Assembly: GCA_030544215.1 (NCBI GenBank)
Contig: JARZZO010000002.1
Span: forward strand, 74,407,150-74,471,149
Length of the DNA stretch: 64,000 nt
Reading direction: 5' to 3'
DNA from: Zantedeschia hybrid cultivar
Lineage: Eukaryota; Streptophyta; Magnoliopsida; Alismatales; Araceae
In this document: one piece after another, positions 32,160 to 43,800 of the stretch
Numbering within the stretch: the stretch's first letter is position 1
Layout of the letters: each line of letters starts with the position of its first letter
The notes under the pieces: generated by a model
What the model was told of the DNA's origin: nothing
Seen by the model: only the letters and a program-made list of their open reading frames with translations
The model's database searches: none
Program-made: the position numbers and the translations under genes

Positions 32160-35100
32160 AGGGCTTTTTCTGAAATTTTGCGGGGTGGAGCGGTGCGGTT
32201 AGGGGCATTCATTATTGGGGTTCAGATCGAAAATTCAAATTTAGGTTTGCTTCGATTCAAAATTTTAAAAATGTTTTATTGAACTTGAAATCAATCCAAT
32301 AATAAAATTTAGTTTGATTTATTTAGTTTGACTTAATAGTTCTCTATCTTCATAAATCAAACAAATCGAATTACATACAAAGATAAAGTTTAATGTAAGT
32401 TTTTAATAGTGATTATTTATTTTAAGTGAAATCATAAAATATAATGAGATGATATGATATAGAACATCATCCTCCATCTAATGAAAAGTGTAATTCTTTT
32501 ATTTAAATTAAAATGTGAAGATCTCTGTAAGCCTATATTTTAAGACACTTTAATTTTATTTATTATAAAAAATATTTTATGTTTGTTTTAAATATCAATA
32601 AAAAGTCCATTAAAATCACTAAGAAGGTATATCTAATCTTTGTCAACATAAATTATCTAATTATTATATAAATTGTTTAATTGTTAATGATGTAATTGAG
32701 AGCTAAAGGCTCATTATGAAGGGTAAATCGAACCAAACCAAATTATTTCACATTTTGGTTTGGTTTGATTTCAAAACTATATGGATTGGTTTGGTTTAGC
32801 TTTTTTATCTTGTTTGGTATCATATACATTTAGAATATTTACTATACCTAGATAAGTAATTTTGATTCTCAGTCAAAATAAAATTACATGCATCAGCCAT
32901 AATGTCATTAAGGTGGTCATAGATAGCACGGTGACCAAGCTGGAGCCATATTGTTTGTCACCAAATTAATTAATATAATAATTATACTAAAGTTACAGCA
33001 AACATACAAACACAAATGATTACATCTCCTAGAGTCTTCCTAGTTGCTGGATCGTCCTTGTTCCTTCTCAATCAACAAATCAAATTATAATATAATTGAT
33101 ACACTATCAAATATATATTTATAATAATAATATGCCTTATGACGAGTACATAATAAGAGAGAGATAGACGTACATTGAGTGTAGAGAGAGCGGGGGGCAC
33201 ACATCCCTCAATAATAATCAAATTAAACAAATGTTCCATACACATATAAATCTACAACCACATCATCACATGACATGTTTTACCGTGCTTGTCCATAACC
33301 ATTTAATTAACTTTTAATCAATCTCACATAGGATATGGTACATCCAAAGAGGATTTATTTTTAAAAAATAATTGATTTATTTTTCATAAAACTCGGGATC
33401 CAATGAAAATAGGTCTTATTTGGAATTATTGAAAAACTATCATTTTATCATGCTTCTAAGATCATATCTAAATTGTAACATGTCAATAGTTTCTATGCAT
33501 CAATCCACCGCTATAGAACTATTACATTCACTCATACCCTTAATTTGCCCTCATCAAACGGGCGAAGCTCCCATCCACAAAACATAGACCATATCTAATA
33601 AGGACCCGCAAAGTTTTCTTTGGATAGATAAACGTCCAAGAGATTAGATGCCTAACTTAGAAAACGTCCACCCGACCTAATGTTTATCTAATTAATTAAT
33701 TTTAAATTTAAGAGTGTAAAACATCTAATCAATTGGACATCTAACTAAATAGGCGTCCACTCGAATGGACGTGTTTTTATCATATAACAGAAATCCTAGG
33801 GCATAGACAGGACATCATTGCCTCCAATGGAGGCCGACTGTAGGAAGGCTACCATCGCATATCTCGTCGTTGCCCTCCAGCATCCCCTCGAAATATCCAC
33901 AATCATGTTTAACCCGAAATACTAATAGAAAACCAAGAACATGCATAAAAACTAAACATAATAATACCATAATAATATAATTGGATCATAGGGAAACTTG
34001 ACTCTAATAACACTTATGGATCGCACGAGGAGATGTAAATTAAAATCAAATATGATAATGCAATAGAAATTAATAAATCCCGTGAGTTCCATGATCCGTT
34101 TATGAGAATTAAAACGAGAGAAGAACGATTCTTCACTTTACGTGGTGTTGAATTCGCAAATAAAACTTGATTCAATATGAGCGATACCGCTAGCCACATA
34201 GGTGTCCGACTTCCGGTGATATTCACGCAGTTCTCCGATTGAAATATCGTCCTCAGTTCTTCTTCTCTAGAGGGATTCGCCTCATCCCTCGTCCTTCTTC
34301 TCGTCACAAGTGTCTATGGCATGCGAGCGGTGCCTCAAACCAAGCAAAAGTGAAGGTGGAAGAGAGAAGGGAAGGGAGGGCCCTCTTCTAAAGGGGATGG
34401 CCAAAGGAGAGAGAGAGGAAGGAGATGGCCATGCCTTAAGGGAATCCTGAAGCTTGGTTTAAGGTTCTCCTCATATATATATTTATATTAAATTTCTGAC
34501 ATATATAATTATGTCATACGGTAATAGAGTTGATTAGAAGAAGGTGTTGAAGCGCGTGCAGGAGCCGAGAGGTCCTCCTATGTTGCAGAAGACTGGGCAT
34601 GGTCTACATGTATATTGGGTCAACTTCAATACCATGCGTTACATAGCCCTCTAAGAAAGGCCATCAAGGAAATAAATGTAGGCTTATTGTTAGACGGCTG
34701 AAATTTAGTAGTAAAGAATATGAAAAGGTAGATGGCTGAAAATTTTAAACCTATTGCAGGGTGGGGCATGGTTTAGATGCAGATCGGGCTTTCGCACATT
34801 ATATAGCCCTCTAAGAAGGGTCATCATGGAAATAGATGCAGATTTATTATAAATTAATATAATTTAACAGTAAATAATATGCAAATTAGATGGCTGAGAT
34901 CTAAAAACTTAATCTAAAGGTTGATATTCTGTGTCGACAGATGGAATATAGGAATATTCTATCATTCCAAAATTATATAATACTATAGATAATAGGAGAG
35001 ATTCTCGAAATGTCCAAATATAAAAGTAGAGATGTAACATGTAACTTCGATGTCTAATTCTCGATCCCTCTTTGGTCATCAACTTTCTTATTTTGGAGTA

Positions 35101-37440
35101 ATTGTATTAGAACAACCAACATTTGCTTTAGCGATCGGATTGTTATTCTATGTCTCATCATTAATCTTTCGACCGAGTCGGAATTATCTCTAATTTTGGA
35201 AGATTATCTCGTATTCTCGATTAGAACTCTGGTCGCTTGTAAATAAACTGTATATAATCGGCCTCTGGGCTCCTTCAAAAAAAAAAAAAAGAACTTTTTG
35301 GTCGACTTCCTTATTCTAATTTATTTTAACAATTCTTTATCATCTGATATAAGGAATTTGAGCAATCAAAGTGGATAGGCTTAGATAAGGGTGTTGTTTG
35401 GTGGTCGTAAAACGCACAAAACATTGTAAGTAATCATAAAATGACATTTTTTTTTGTGTTTGGAATGTTGTAAATTGTTTTAGGATACTTTTTTCGTACA
35501 TTTAATACATCATAAATAGTCTTATTCCAGAACCGATGGACCCCAAAAGCCTCCTTTAGTTGATTCAAAATAATCGTAAACCAAGACCAGTGATTTCAAA
35601 ATCGTTGATTTTAAAATAAGAGTTTTTACTTTCGCTGATTTCAAAATCGCAATCTTAAAACTGAAGACATTTTACGCCGTACCAAACGACACTGAACTGG
35701 GATTGGTGGTCTTCGTATGAGCTTATTCTGTTATTGGAGAGGGTCTAGTATTTAAGTATAAGAGGATGGCAGGGAAAACATTAAACATGTCAGGCTCGGA
35801 TCAAGATCATCCCAACGTATTACCTAATGCGACTGAGGTATTATATGAGAAATGATATTAAATTGCTTTTTAGATTTGGAATGGTATGAACGAACTTGTC
35901 GTTATATGTTGATTTGTTGGGGATGATCTCATTATGCATGGCATGTATAAATAGAACATGTAACGAATGGCAAGATTTTAAACAAAAAGTTTACATTGTC
36001 AGTGTTAGATTGACTCATAGGATCATCATTTTTTTTTTTTGATCTTGTAGTCCGATGATCTGGACATCGTTGCTCCTAACCTGTTGACCAAGGTACGAAG
36101 CTGCCCAAACACGAGATAATTTCTCCGAGGGGGAGAATGGTGAAACTCGTATGGTTCCGCCAAACAAGGCGAGAGTTCTGTGTTTTTTTTTTTCTTCTTC
36201 TTCTTTATAAACACGACGATTCGCATGATTGAACCTATGAGCGACTCCCCGAATGGGAACAAGGTGTCCACCCACCACTGCCCTACAGACTCGTAGACCA
36301 TACTAGCCACTACATTTGTCTTTCTCCTTTATGTAGACTTGCAAAGTATATAGAAGATGCATAGCTCCACGTACTATTTATATATTTATATACCCATCAA
36401 TGCAACAAATTCCTAGAACATCGACTTATTTTCTCAAGTTGATATTTTCAAATTGGCAATTCTCAAGAGTCTTTTTTAAATTCGCAGTACTTTTTAATTT
36501 CACAAATGTGTTCGTAGGCAAGACTCTCGTGAATGTATTATATATCTGTCACTCATTCCTCACCGTTGTAATATACAAGTTTAACATTTTTATGCGTATA
36601 TGACCTTTGACGAAGTAGATTATCGTGTCAGTATATTTGTTTTGACTATTCTCCACTAAATTTTGAGTCTTATAACACATTTATCATCTATATAAATAAT
36701 TAAGATTTTTTACTTTCAGACTCTATAATCTTTTAATGTTTTGTATTATTCCTTGTAGTTTTTTACTTATTTTAAAATTTTCACAATCTTTGAGTACTCC
36801 TTAACAAGTCTCTCAGATTAAACGATCGTAAAAAAAAAAAGAGTGTTTATACAATATTTTTCCATATATCATATTTTTAACATAATATATTAGAAATGTT
36901 TTTTGAATATTCCTTATATATATATAGTTACATCTGCAGTTTCTAACAAAAAGGAGTTTTTCAGAAAGGTTAAAGATTGTAGAAAGTTTAAAACAGTATG
37001 AATATTTCAGGAACTAACATAAAATACTAAAAGATTGTAAGGATCGAAAAATAAAAAATAAAATAACTATAAATTCAACTCGTGGATGATTCAACTTCAA
37101 TTTTTTAGGCACCGTGCTTTGCCCCAATAAAAGTGACAACTTAACATTTTTCCAAATCAAAAACTCATTTTTGAATGTTAATTCTTATAATTTTTATCTA
37201 CTTATTATCTTGATATTACTTATATATATATTCAATCTAATTCCACATTAACCATTCTTATATATTAAATTTACAAAAATATCATGGTTACTTGCATATT
37301 ACCCTACATAGCTTCAGAAAATCATATATCTATTAAATGCTCTCATCGTGGTAATTTTGAAACATCATACATATTAAGATGCCAATTTTACATACAAAAT
37401 TTCCCAATTTAACAAACAAAAATGATGAATATACGAAATT
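32160..37440. other. Intergenic region between VAP27 and COG7
   Basis: AT-rich DNA with no gene I can recognise. Both genes are transcribed away from it. A minus-strand open frame at 34014-34307 lacks family signatures and sits in DNA that looks like a degraded LTR. A simple gaattt-like direct repeat at 34585-34900 is listed separately. Runs of A or T at 35278, 36030 and 36830 may be retroelement tails. Confidence 0.5.
34585..34900. repeat. Diverged direct repeat, about 165 bp, two copies
   Basis: Copy 1 starts near 34590 (actgggcatggtctacatg) and copy 2 near 34758 (gtggggcatggtttagatg). Both continue through tatagccctctaagaa, ggtcatca-ggaaataaatg-like words and an AT-rich tail. The identity is roughly 75 percent by eye. 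The function is unknown. Confidence 0.6.
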
Positions 37441-37597
37441 GTTCCAATGTTTTTTTGCAGTCGCCTCCCCCAACTCAAATGTAAGGAAATCTCAAAATCC
37501 CAAAACCCGTCGTTGGGACGGGAGTGCCAAAACCGCGCCAGCTCGGCTGGTCGGTGGGGGAGAATTGAGAAGATCGGGAGGAGGAGAGGCGGCCGCG
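37441..37597 (+). promoter_or_regulatory. COG7 5' leader
   Basis: Between the AT-rich intergenic DNA and the start codon the composition turns GC-rich (37490-37597), with a purine-rich gagaagatcgggaggaggag just before the ATG context ggccgcgATGg, which is a good plant initiation context. This is probably the transcribed leader. The transcription start is not visible. Confidence 0.4.
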
Positions 37598-37885
37598 ATG
37601 GTGGTGGTGGATCTTGGGGAGTTCGCGGAGGAGGGCTTCGACGCGAAGCAATGGATCAACGCGTCGCTGGAGGCGCGCCACCCGCAGGACCCCCTCGACC
37701 GCTACATCTCCGATCTGGAGGAGTCCCTCCGCGCCTCCGCCGAGAACATCGCGGACACCCTCGAGAAGGAGAGCGCCGACGCCCTGCGCCGCGTCCCCCT
37801 CGCCGTCCGCGACGTCCTCCGCCTCCGCGACGAGGCCCAGGCCCTGCGCTCCGTCGTCTCCTCCATCCTCCTCAAGCTCAAGAAG
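37598..37885 (+). CDS. COG7: COG7 exon 1
   Basis: Residues 1-96, MVVVDLGEFAEEGFDAKQW to SSILLKLKK. It is strongly GC-rich at third positions, unlike the later exons. Donor AAG|GTGCAC. Confidence 0.95.
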
Positions 37886-40800
37886 GTGCACCCCACACTC
37901 CCCCTCCCCGCACCCCCCCAGATCTGTGAGCGGTTTCTCGCCGATCTCCGCACGTTCCAGGGCGATTTCTCTGTTGTTTGTTAGAAATCAGGCAATCTGT
38001 ATGCGTTTTCGTGGAAATTGCAGTAGAATTGTGTGTGTAGATGGTCACAATGGCGTGGTTTCTATTGTGTACGGGAACTGAATGCTTTAGGTTGCTTAGG
38101 TTGCCATTTGATTCCTACTGACAACAATGTGTGTGTAGAACTATAGTTCATAGCTCAGTTACAGAGATCTGTTTTATTGGGACTTGGAGAAGTCTAATTT
38201 TAGTTGGGGAGATGTCACATGTGCGCAAATGTTGGCAGGCAGGGGAGACATCATCTGAATCGGTTGCGGCCTTGGCCAAGATCGATGTTGTTAAACGAAG
38301 GATGGAAGCGGCATACGAGACGTTGCAGGTATGGTGCAGGTGCACTACCTTGTTCATACTTTATACTGGTTTTAAGGAGCTTGGGTAACAGTGAGGAAAT
38401 GGAAACTTCCAGCGGTTGAGTGCTTACTTGGTGTTGTTTTGACCACTTCGATGCTGAGAAGGATGCTGCTGGGCTGACCCAACTAAGTGCGACTGTGGAG
38501 GATGTGTTTGCCAGTGGAGATCTTCCTCGGGTTGCGGAAACTCTTGCAAACATGAGACACTGCCTATCTGCAGTTGGAGAGGCATGTTGATGTTGTTCTA
38601 TCTCCTTTTTATTTATTATTTGAAAGAATTTAATTGTAAAGGTGATTTAAGTTGCATTTCAGGTTGCAGAGTTTGCCAATGTGAGGAAGCGACTTGAGGT
38701 GTTAGAGGATAGGTTGGAAGACATGGTCCAGCCTCGTCTTTCAGATGCACTATCAACTAGAAAGGTTGCCTATGCCTTATCTCATTTTTGGGTTCAGCTG
38801 ACACCTGCGGCTGGCTGTAGTTTCCTTTTTTTCTTTTCCTATTGTTATATGAGCAAAACCATGATGATGAAATGTCTGTTGATTGGGTTTCGTTTAGAAT
38901 GTGTTAGGTGACTCTTGTCTTGTAAAACATGAACAATTAGGTTGATGCTGTTCAAGATCTACAACGGATTCTTATTCGCATTGGGAGATACAAGTCTCTT
39001 GAGCTTCATTATACTCGAATGAACTCAAAGCCAATAAAAAAAATTTGGGAAGAATTTGAGTCTAGACAGCAAGCTAATAAGCTAGAGAATGACAAGAATG
39101 ATGGGGTGAATCTGGCAAGCGGTGCTTCTAATGCACAAATTTCCTTCTTCGGTAGCTGGTTACCAAATTTCTATGATGAAGTCCTTCTTTATCTGGAGCA
39201 GGAATGGAAGTGGTTAGTATATTCCATGTTGCGTGCCATTTGTTTCTTGTAAGCTAATTCCAGTGTTTTTCATGAGAAGCTACAATCAGGTGTTGTTTTC
39301 TTTCCATAACGCTATCAATAAATGTTCTCACACCTAGAAATTGTCTCCATGTGTTAGGGAAAAAAAAGAAAACTAGGCTCGAAGAGAAGTAAAGCCATTT
39401 TTTTCCTTGAACATGTGTATCAAGCCTGAATTGTCTTTCACTATCTAGTTTCTTAATTATTATCTAACAGATCTGGAGGAATAGATCCTCAGGTAACATT
39501 TTAAAATTGGGAATGTTATCTTTTCACACATGCTACCTACTTTACAGTGTGCATAGGTTACATACTTGCAGATTTTTAAAAGAATCAAATGTGCAAAAAT
39601 GTTGCAAGAAATTATCTCAGCTTGTAGCTAAAGACTTTACCCTTCCCACTCTCGAGGTTGAAATAAAATACTGATATTCAATATGGAAGCCAATTCAGCC
39701 CCAGAACCTCTGAATTTCCATCTGGCTTTTTACTAACACTAAGGATAATCTGAGGGAAGTTGTCATGCCAAATCTAAATAATTTGAAAAAACATTCATGG
39801 CGATTGTGCTTTAACTCCACTCAACTGGTTCTTTTTTTTCAAGGAGGGGCAGTACACGATCTTATACTATTCAATGCCTGATATGGTTTTGTGGTGAAGG
39901 CCACGTCCAGTAGATTGAAGGTGGTTGTGGACAACAAAATTTGACAAGTAATAACCATTTCGTTGTGTGTTAGACAACTTCACATGGTCATCCAAGAGTA
40001 TAGACTGTCTCTAAGAAAAGCAGACTTGTACTTTAAAAAAGGTGGATTCTGAGAAAGCATTTGGTAGAGTTAAGTAAAGAGTCTATTTAGAACACTGAAT
40101 GGGTCTCGGTGAGAAATAGGTGACGTTCATCAAAGGATGCACAACTGTGAACTTAGTCTGTTTTTTCAAGCTTGTGGCCTGAAGCAAGAAGACCCCTTTC
40201 ACGATTTCACCTATTATTTGTTACTACAACTTTGAAGCTTAATGCTGTACAAAGCAAGGTTTGCCGACTCGTTTGGTCCAAACTGGATTTGGATCTGTTA
40301 GATACAAGTCGGATCCCATCTGACTCGGGCCAACTCAGTCCGACTCGCACAAGTCGTGTGAGTCGGGCCGATTTAGGCTAGTTTTTTGTTTTTTTTTTCA
40401 ACCCCTATATTTTTATAAATATTTATAATATAGTTAACCTTGTACTTTACATGCTCTGTTAACATCAATGAGTATAAGCCACGTTTAAGAGAAATACTCA
40501 ATGTTCTAAACTCAACTCAACTCAACGAAGCCTTAATCCCAAATAATTAGGGTCTGCTATATGGATTCTCTGTTTCTACTCTGAACGATTTTGGGCTACC
40601 TCTTCTGAAAGGTTTAAAGCTTCCAAATCATATTGTACTACTCTCTTCCAAGTTAATCTAGGTCTACCCCTTCTTTTCTTCCCCTCCTCTATCCTAATAT
40701 GCTCCACTTTTCTAACTGGAGTCTCTCTAGGTCTATGCCTAACATGCCCAAACCATCTCAGTCTCCCTTCTCTCAATTTATCCTCAATTGATACCACTCC

Positions 40801-43800
40801 TACATTTTCTCTAATATACTCATTACAAATTTTATCTAGCCTAGTATGTCCGCACATCCACCTTAACATTCTCATCTCGGCAACACTCATCTTGGAGACA
40901 TGTTGCCCCTTCATCGCCCAACACTCGCTACCATATAACATTGCAGGTCTTATCGCCGTACGGTAGAAATTTTCTTACAGCCTCGTTGGGATCTTACGGT
41001 CACACAAGACTCCTGTGGCAAGTCTCCACTTCAACCATCCTGCTTTAATCTTATGGCTAACATCCTCATCGCACCCTCCGTCTTCTTAGAGGATCGAACC
41101 AAGATATTTAAAATTGGTGCTTTGAGGTATTGCCATCCCATCCAAGTTAACTCCTTCATTTACGTCTATCCGACCTTCACTAAACTTACAATGCATGTAT
41201 TCTGTCTTAGTTCTACTTAACTTGAAACTCTTAGACTCTAAGGTACTCCTCCAAAGCTCTAGTTTTCTATTAACTTTCTCTTGCGTCTCATCTATCAATA
41301 CAATATCATCCGCAAACAACATACACCACGGAATGTCCTCTTGTATATATTTTGTTAAATCATCCATAACTAATGCGAAAAGGTAAGGACTTATTGCTGA
41401 TCCTTGATGCACTCCAACAGAAATAAGAAAATCTCTTGTTTCCCCTCCGACGGTGCGGACACTAGTAGTTGCTCCTTCATACATGTCTTTTAAGATACTC
41501 TCTTGCGCTCCAACACCCACCATAAGACATCTCTTGGAACTCTATCATAGGCCTTCCTCAAATCGATGAACATTATATGTAGATCTTTCTTCAAATCTCT
41601 ATATTTCTCTATCAAGCTCCTGATGAGAAAGATAGCTTCCATAGTTGATCTACCTGGCATAAAGCCGAATTGATTGGCCGAGATAGTTGTGTTAGAACGT
41701 AAACGATGTTCCACAACTCTCTTCCACAATTTCACAGTATGACTCTTGAGCTTAATTTCTCTTTAATTTGAGCAATCCTAGATGTCTCATTTGTTTTTAA
41801 AAATAGGTACAAGAGTGTTCTTTCTCCATTCATCTGGCATTTTCTTAGATACTAGGATCTTGTTAAACAGTCGGGTCAACCATTCCATTCCAACATCTTC
41901 TAAACATTTCCACACTTCAATAGGAATTCCATCAGGGCCACAAACTTTACCTACTTTCATCTTCTTCAATGTTTCCTTGACTTCCGAAAATCTAATCCTC
42001 CTAGTATAGTTCACATTATGCTCCGTTGTACATTTTATGTATGTTTCCATTATGATTATCATTAAAAAAGATTGTCAAAGTAAGTTCTCCACCTTTCTCA
42101 GATATCTTCATCTTTTACCAACACCTTTCCTTCACTATCCTTGATGCACCTAACTTGGTTAAGATCTCGACACCTTTTTTCTCTTATCCTTACCAATCTA
42201 TAAATATCTCTTTCCCCTTCCTTGGTTCCAAGTTTCTCATACATCTTTTCAAAGGCCTGAGCTCTTGCCCTACTAACAGTCTTTTTTGCTTCATTTTTTA
42301 CTATCTTGTATTGTTCATAAGTCTCATTATTATTACACTTTGACAATCTTTTATACCATTCTCTTTTACTCTTCACCGCCTTCTGTACCTCTTCATTCTA
42401 CCACCACCTCTCCTTCGCAGGTGGGCCATGTCCTTTAGACTCTCCGAGCACTTTTCCAGCTACTTTTCTAATATTTGAGGCCATATCTATCCACATAGTA
42501 TTGGCATCCGAATCCGACTTCCAATCACCCATATTGAGAAGTTCATTCTTAAACATTACGTACTTCATCCCTTTTAATTCCCATCACCTTGTTCTAGCAG
42601 CAGTCCTCCTTCTAAACGTATCCGACCACCTCTTGATCTTAATATCTAAGACTACTAACCTGTGCTTACTTGTTAAGGCCTCTCCGGAGATAACTTTGCA
42701 ATCCTTGCATAAAGTATGATTTGTTTTCCTTGTGAGAAGGAAGTCAATTTGGCTTCTATTTTGTCCACTTTTAAAGGTCACTAGGTGAGATTATCGTTTT
42801 ATAAAATGACTATTTGCTAGTATAAGGTCGTAAGCCATAGCAAAATCGAAGATACTTTTTTCCTTCTTATTTCTAGTCCCAAAGTCAAAATCTCTATGAA
42901 CCTTCTCATAATCCTGACGTTCACTTCCTATATGCCCATTGAGGTCTTCACCAATAAAGATATTCTCTTCATTTGATATGCTCTGCATAAGATCATCCAT
43001 ATCCTCTCAAAACCTCCGTTTACTCTCACCATCTAATCCAACTTGTGGAGCATAGGCACTAACTACATTAATCGCATCTCCCTCTATAATTAATTTCACT
43101 AAAATAATCCTATCTTCTATTCTCCTCACCGTTACCACTGTATTTTTCAAAGTTTTATCAATAATAATACCTACCCCATTCTTATTTTTCTCCTTTCCTG
43201 TATACCACAATTTATAATATGTATTTTCTATTTCTTTACTTTTCTCTCTTACCAATTTAGTCTCTTGAATGCAAGCAATATTAACTTTTCTTTTCTCCAT
43301 AGTATCAATAAGTTCCATTAACTTTCCTGTAAGAGACTCTATATTCTAAGAACCTACTCTGATCCTCTTCTCAACCTGTACTTTCTTAGAATTCTTTTTG
43401 TAGTAACATCTATTATTCTCCAAGTTTGTCTTATGTCATTTTCTCTGTTCGGTTCCATGGACTAGCTTCTTTACTCACATCCGTCCATGATGTGGGAACC
43501 CTTGCTCATTTAACACCACATCCGGGCGTCGACGTAGCGCGTCGCTTGTGGGGAACGCCCTCAACCCTTGCCTATTTCTCACTACACCCGGACTCCGGTG
43601 CAGCGCGTCGTAAGTAGATGACGCCCCACCGTTAATTTTGATTGAATCCATATCATGAGATGTGACAAAAATTTTACACTGGCTGTCACCTACCGCAACC
43701 CTCCTCCTTTATTCGGGCTTGGGACCAGTTAAGCACGAGAGACTCATACCTAGGCGGAGTTAGAAATATTCAATGTTAATTGATAGAAAATTGTAAAAAG

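Noticed and set aside
37379..37597. In-frame ATG upstream of COG7 (73 extra codons)
   Set aside because: The added segment is AT-rich, low in coding character and lies before the composition change. COG7 proteins start at the equivalent of 37598.
37447..38081. Long Arg/Pro/Ser-rich open frames overlapping COG7 exon 1 (37447-37929, 37614-38081, and minus 37475-37891)
   Set aside because: They are shadows caused by the high GC content of exon 1; the COG7 frame is supported by homology and splicing.
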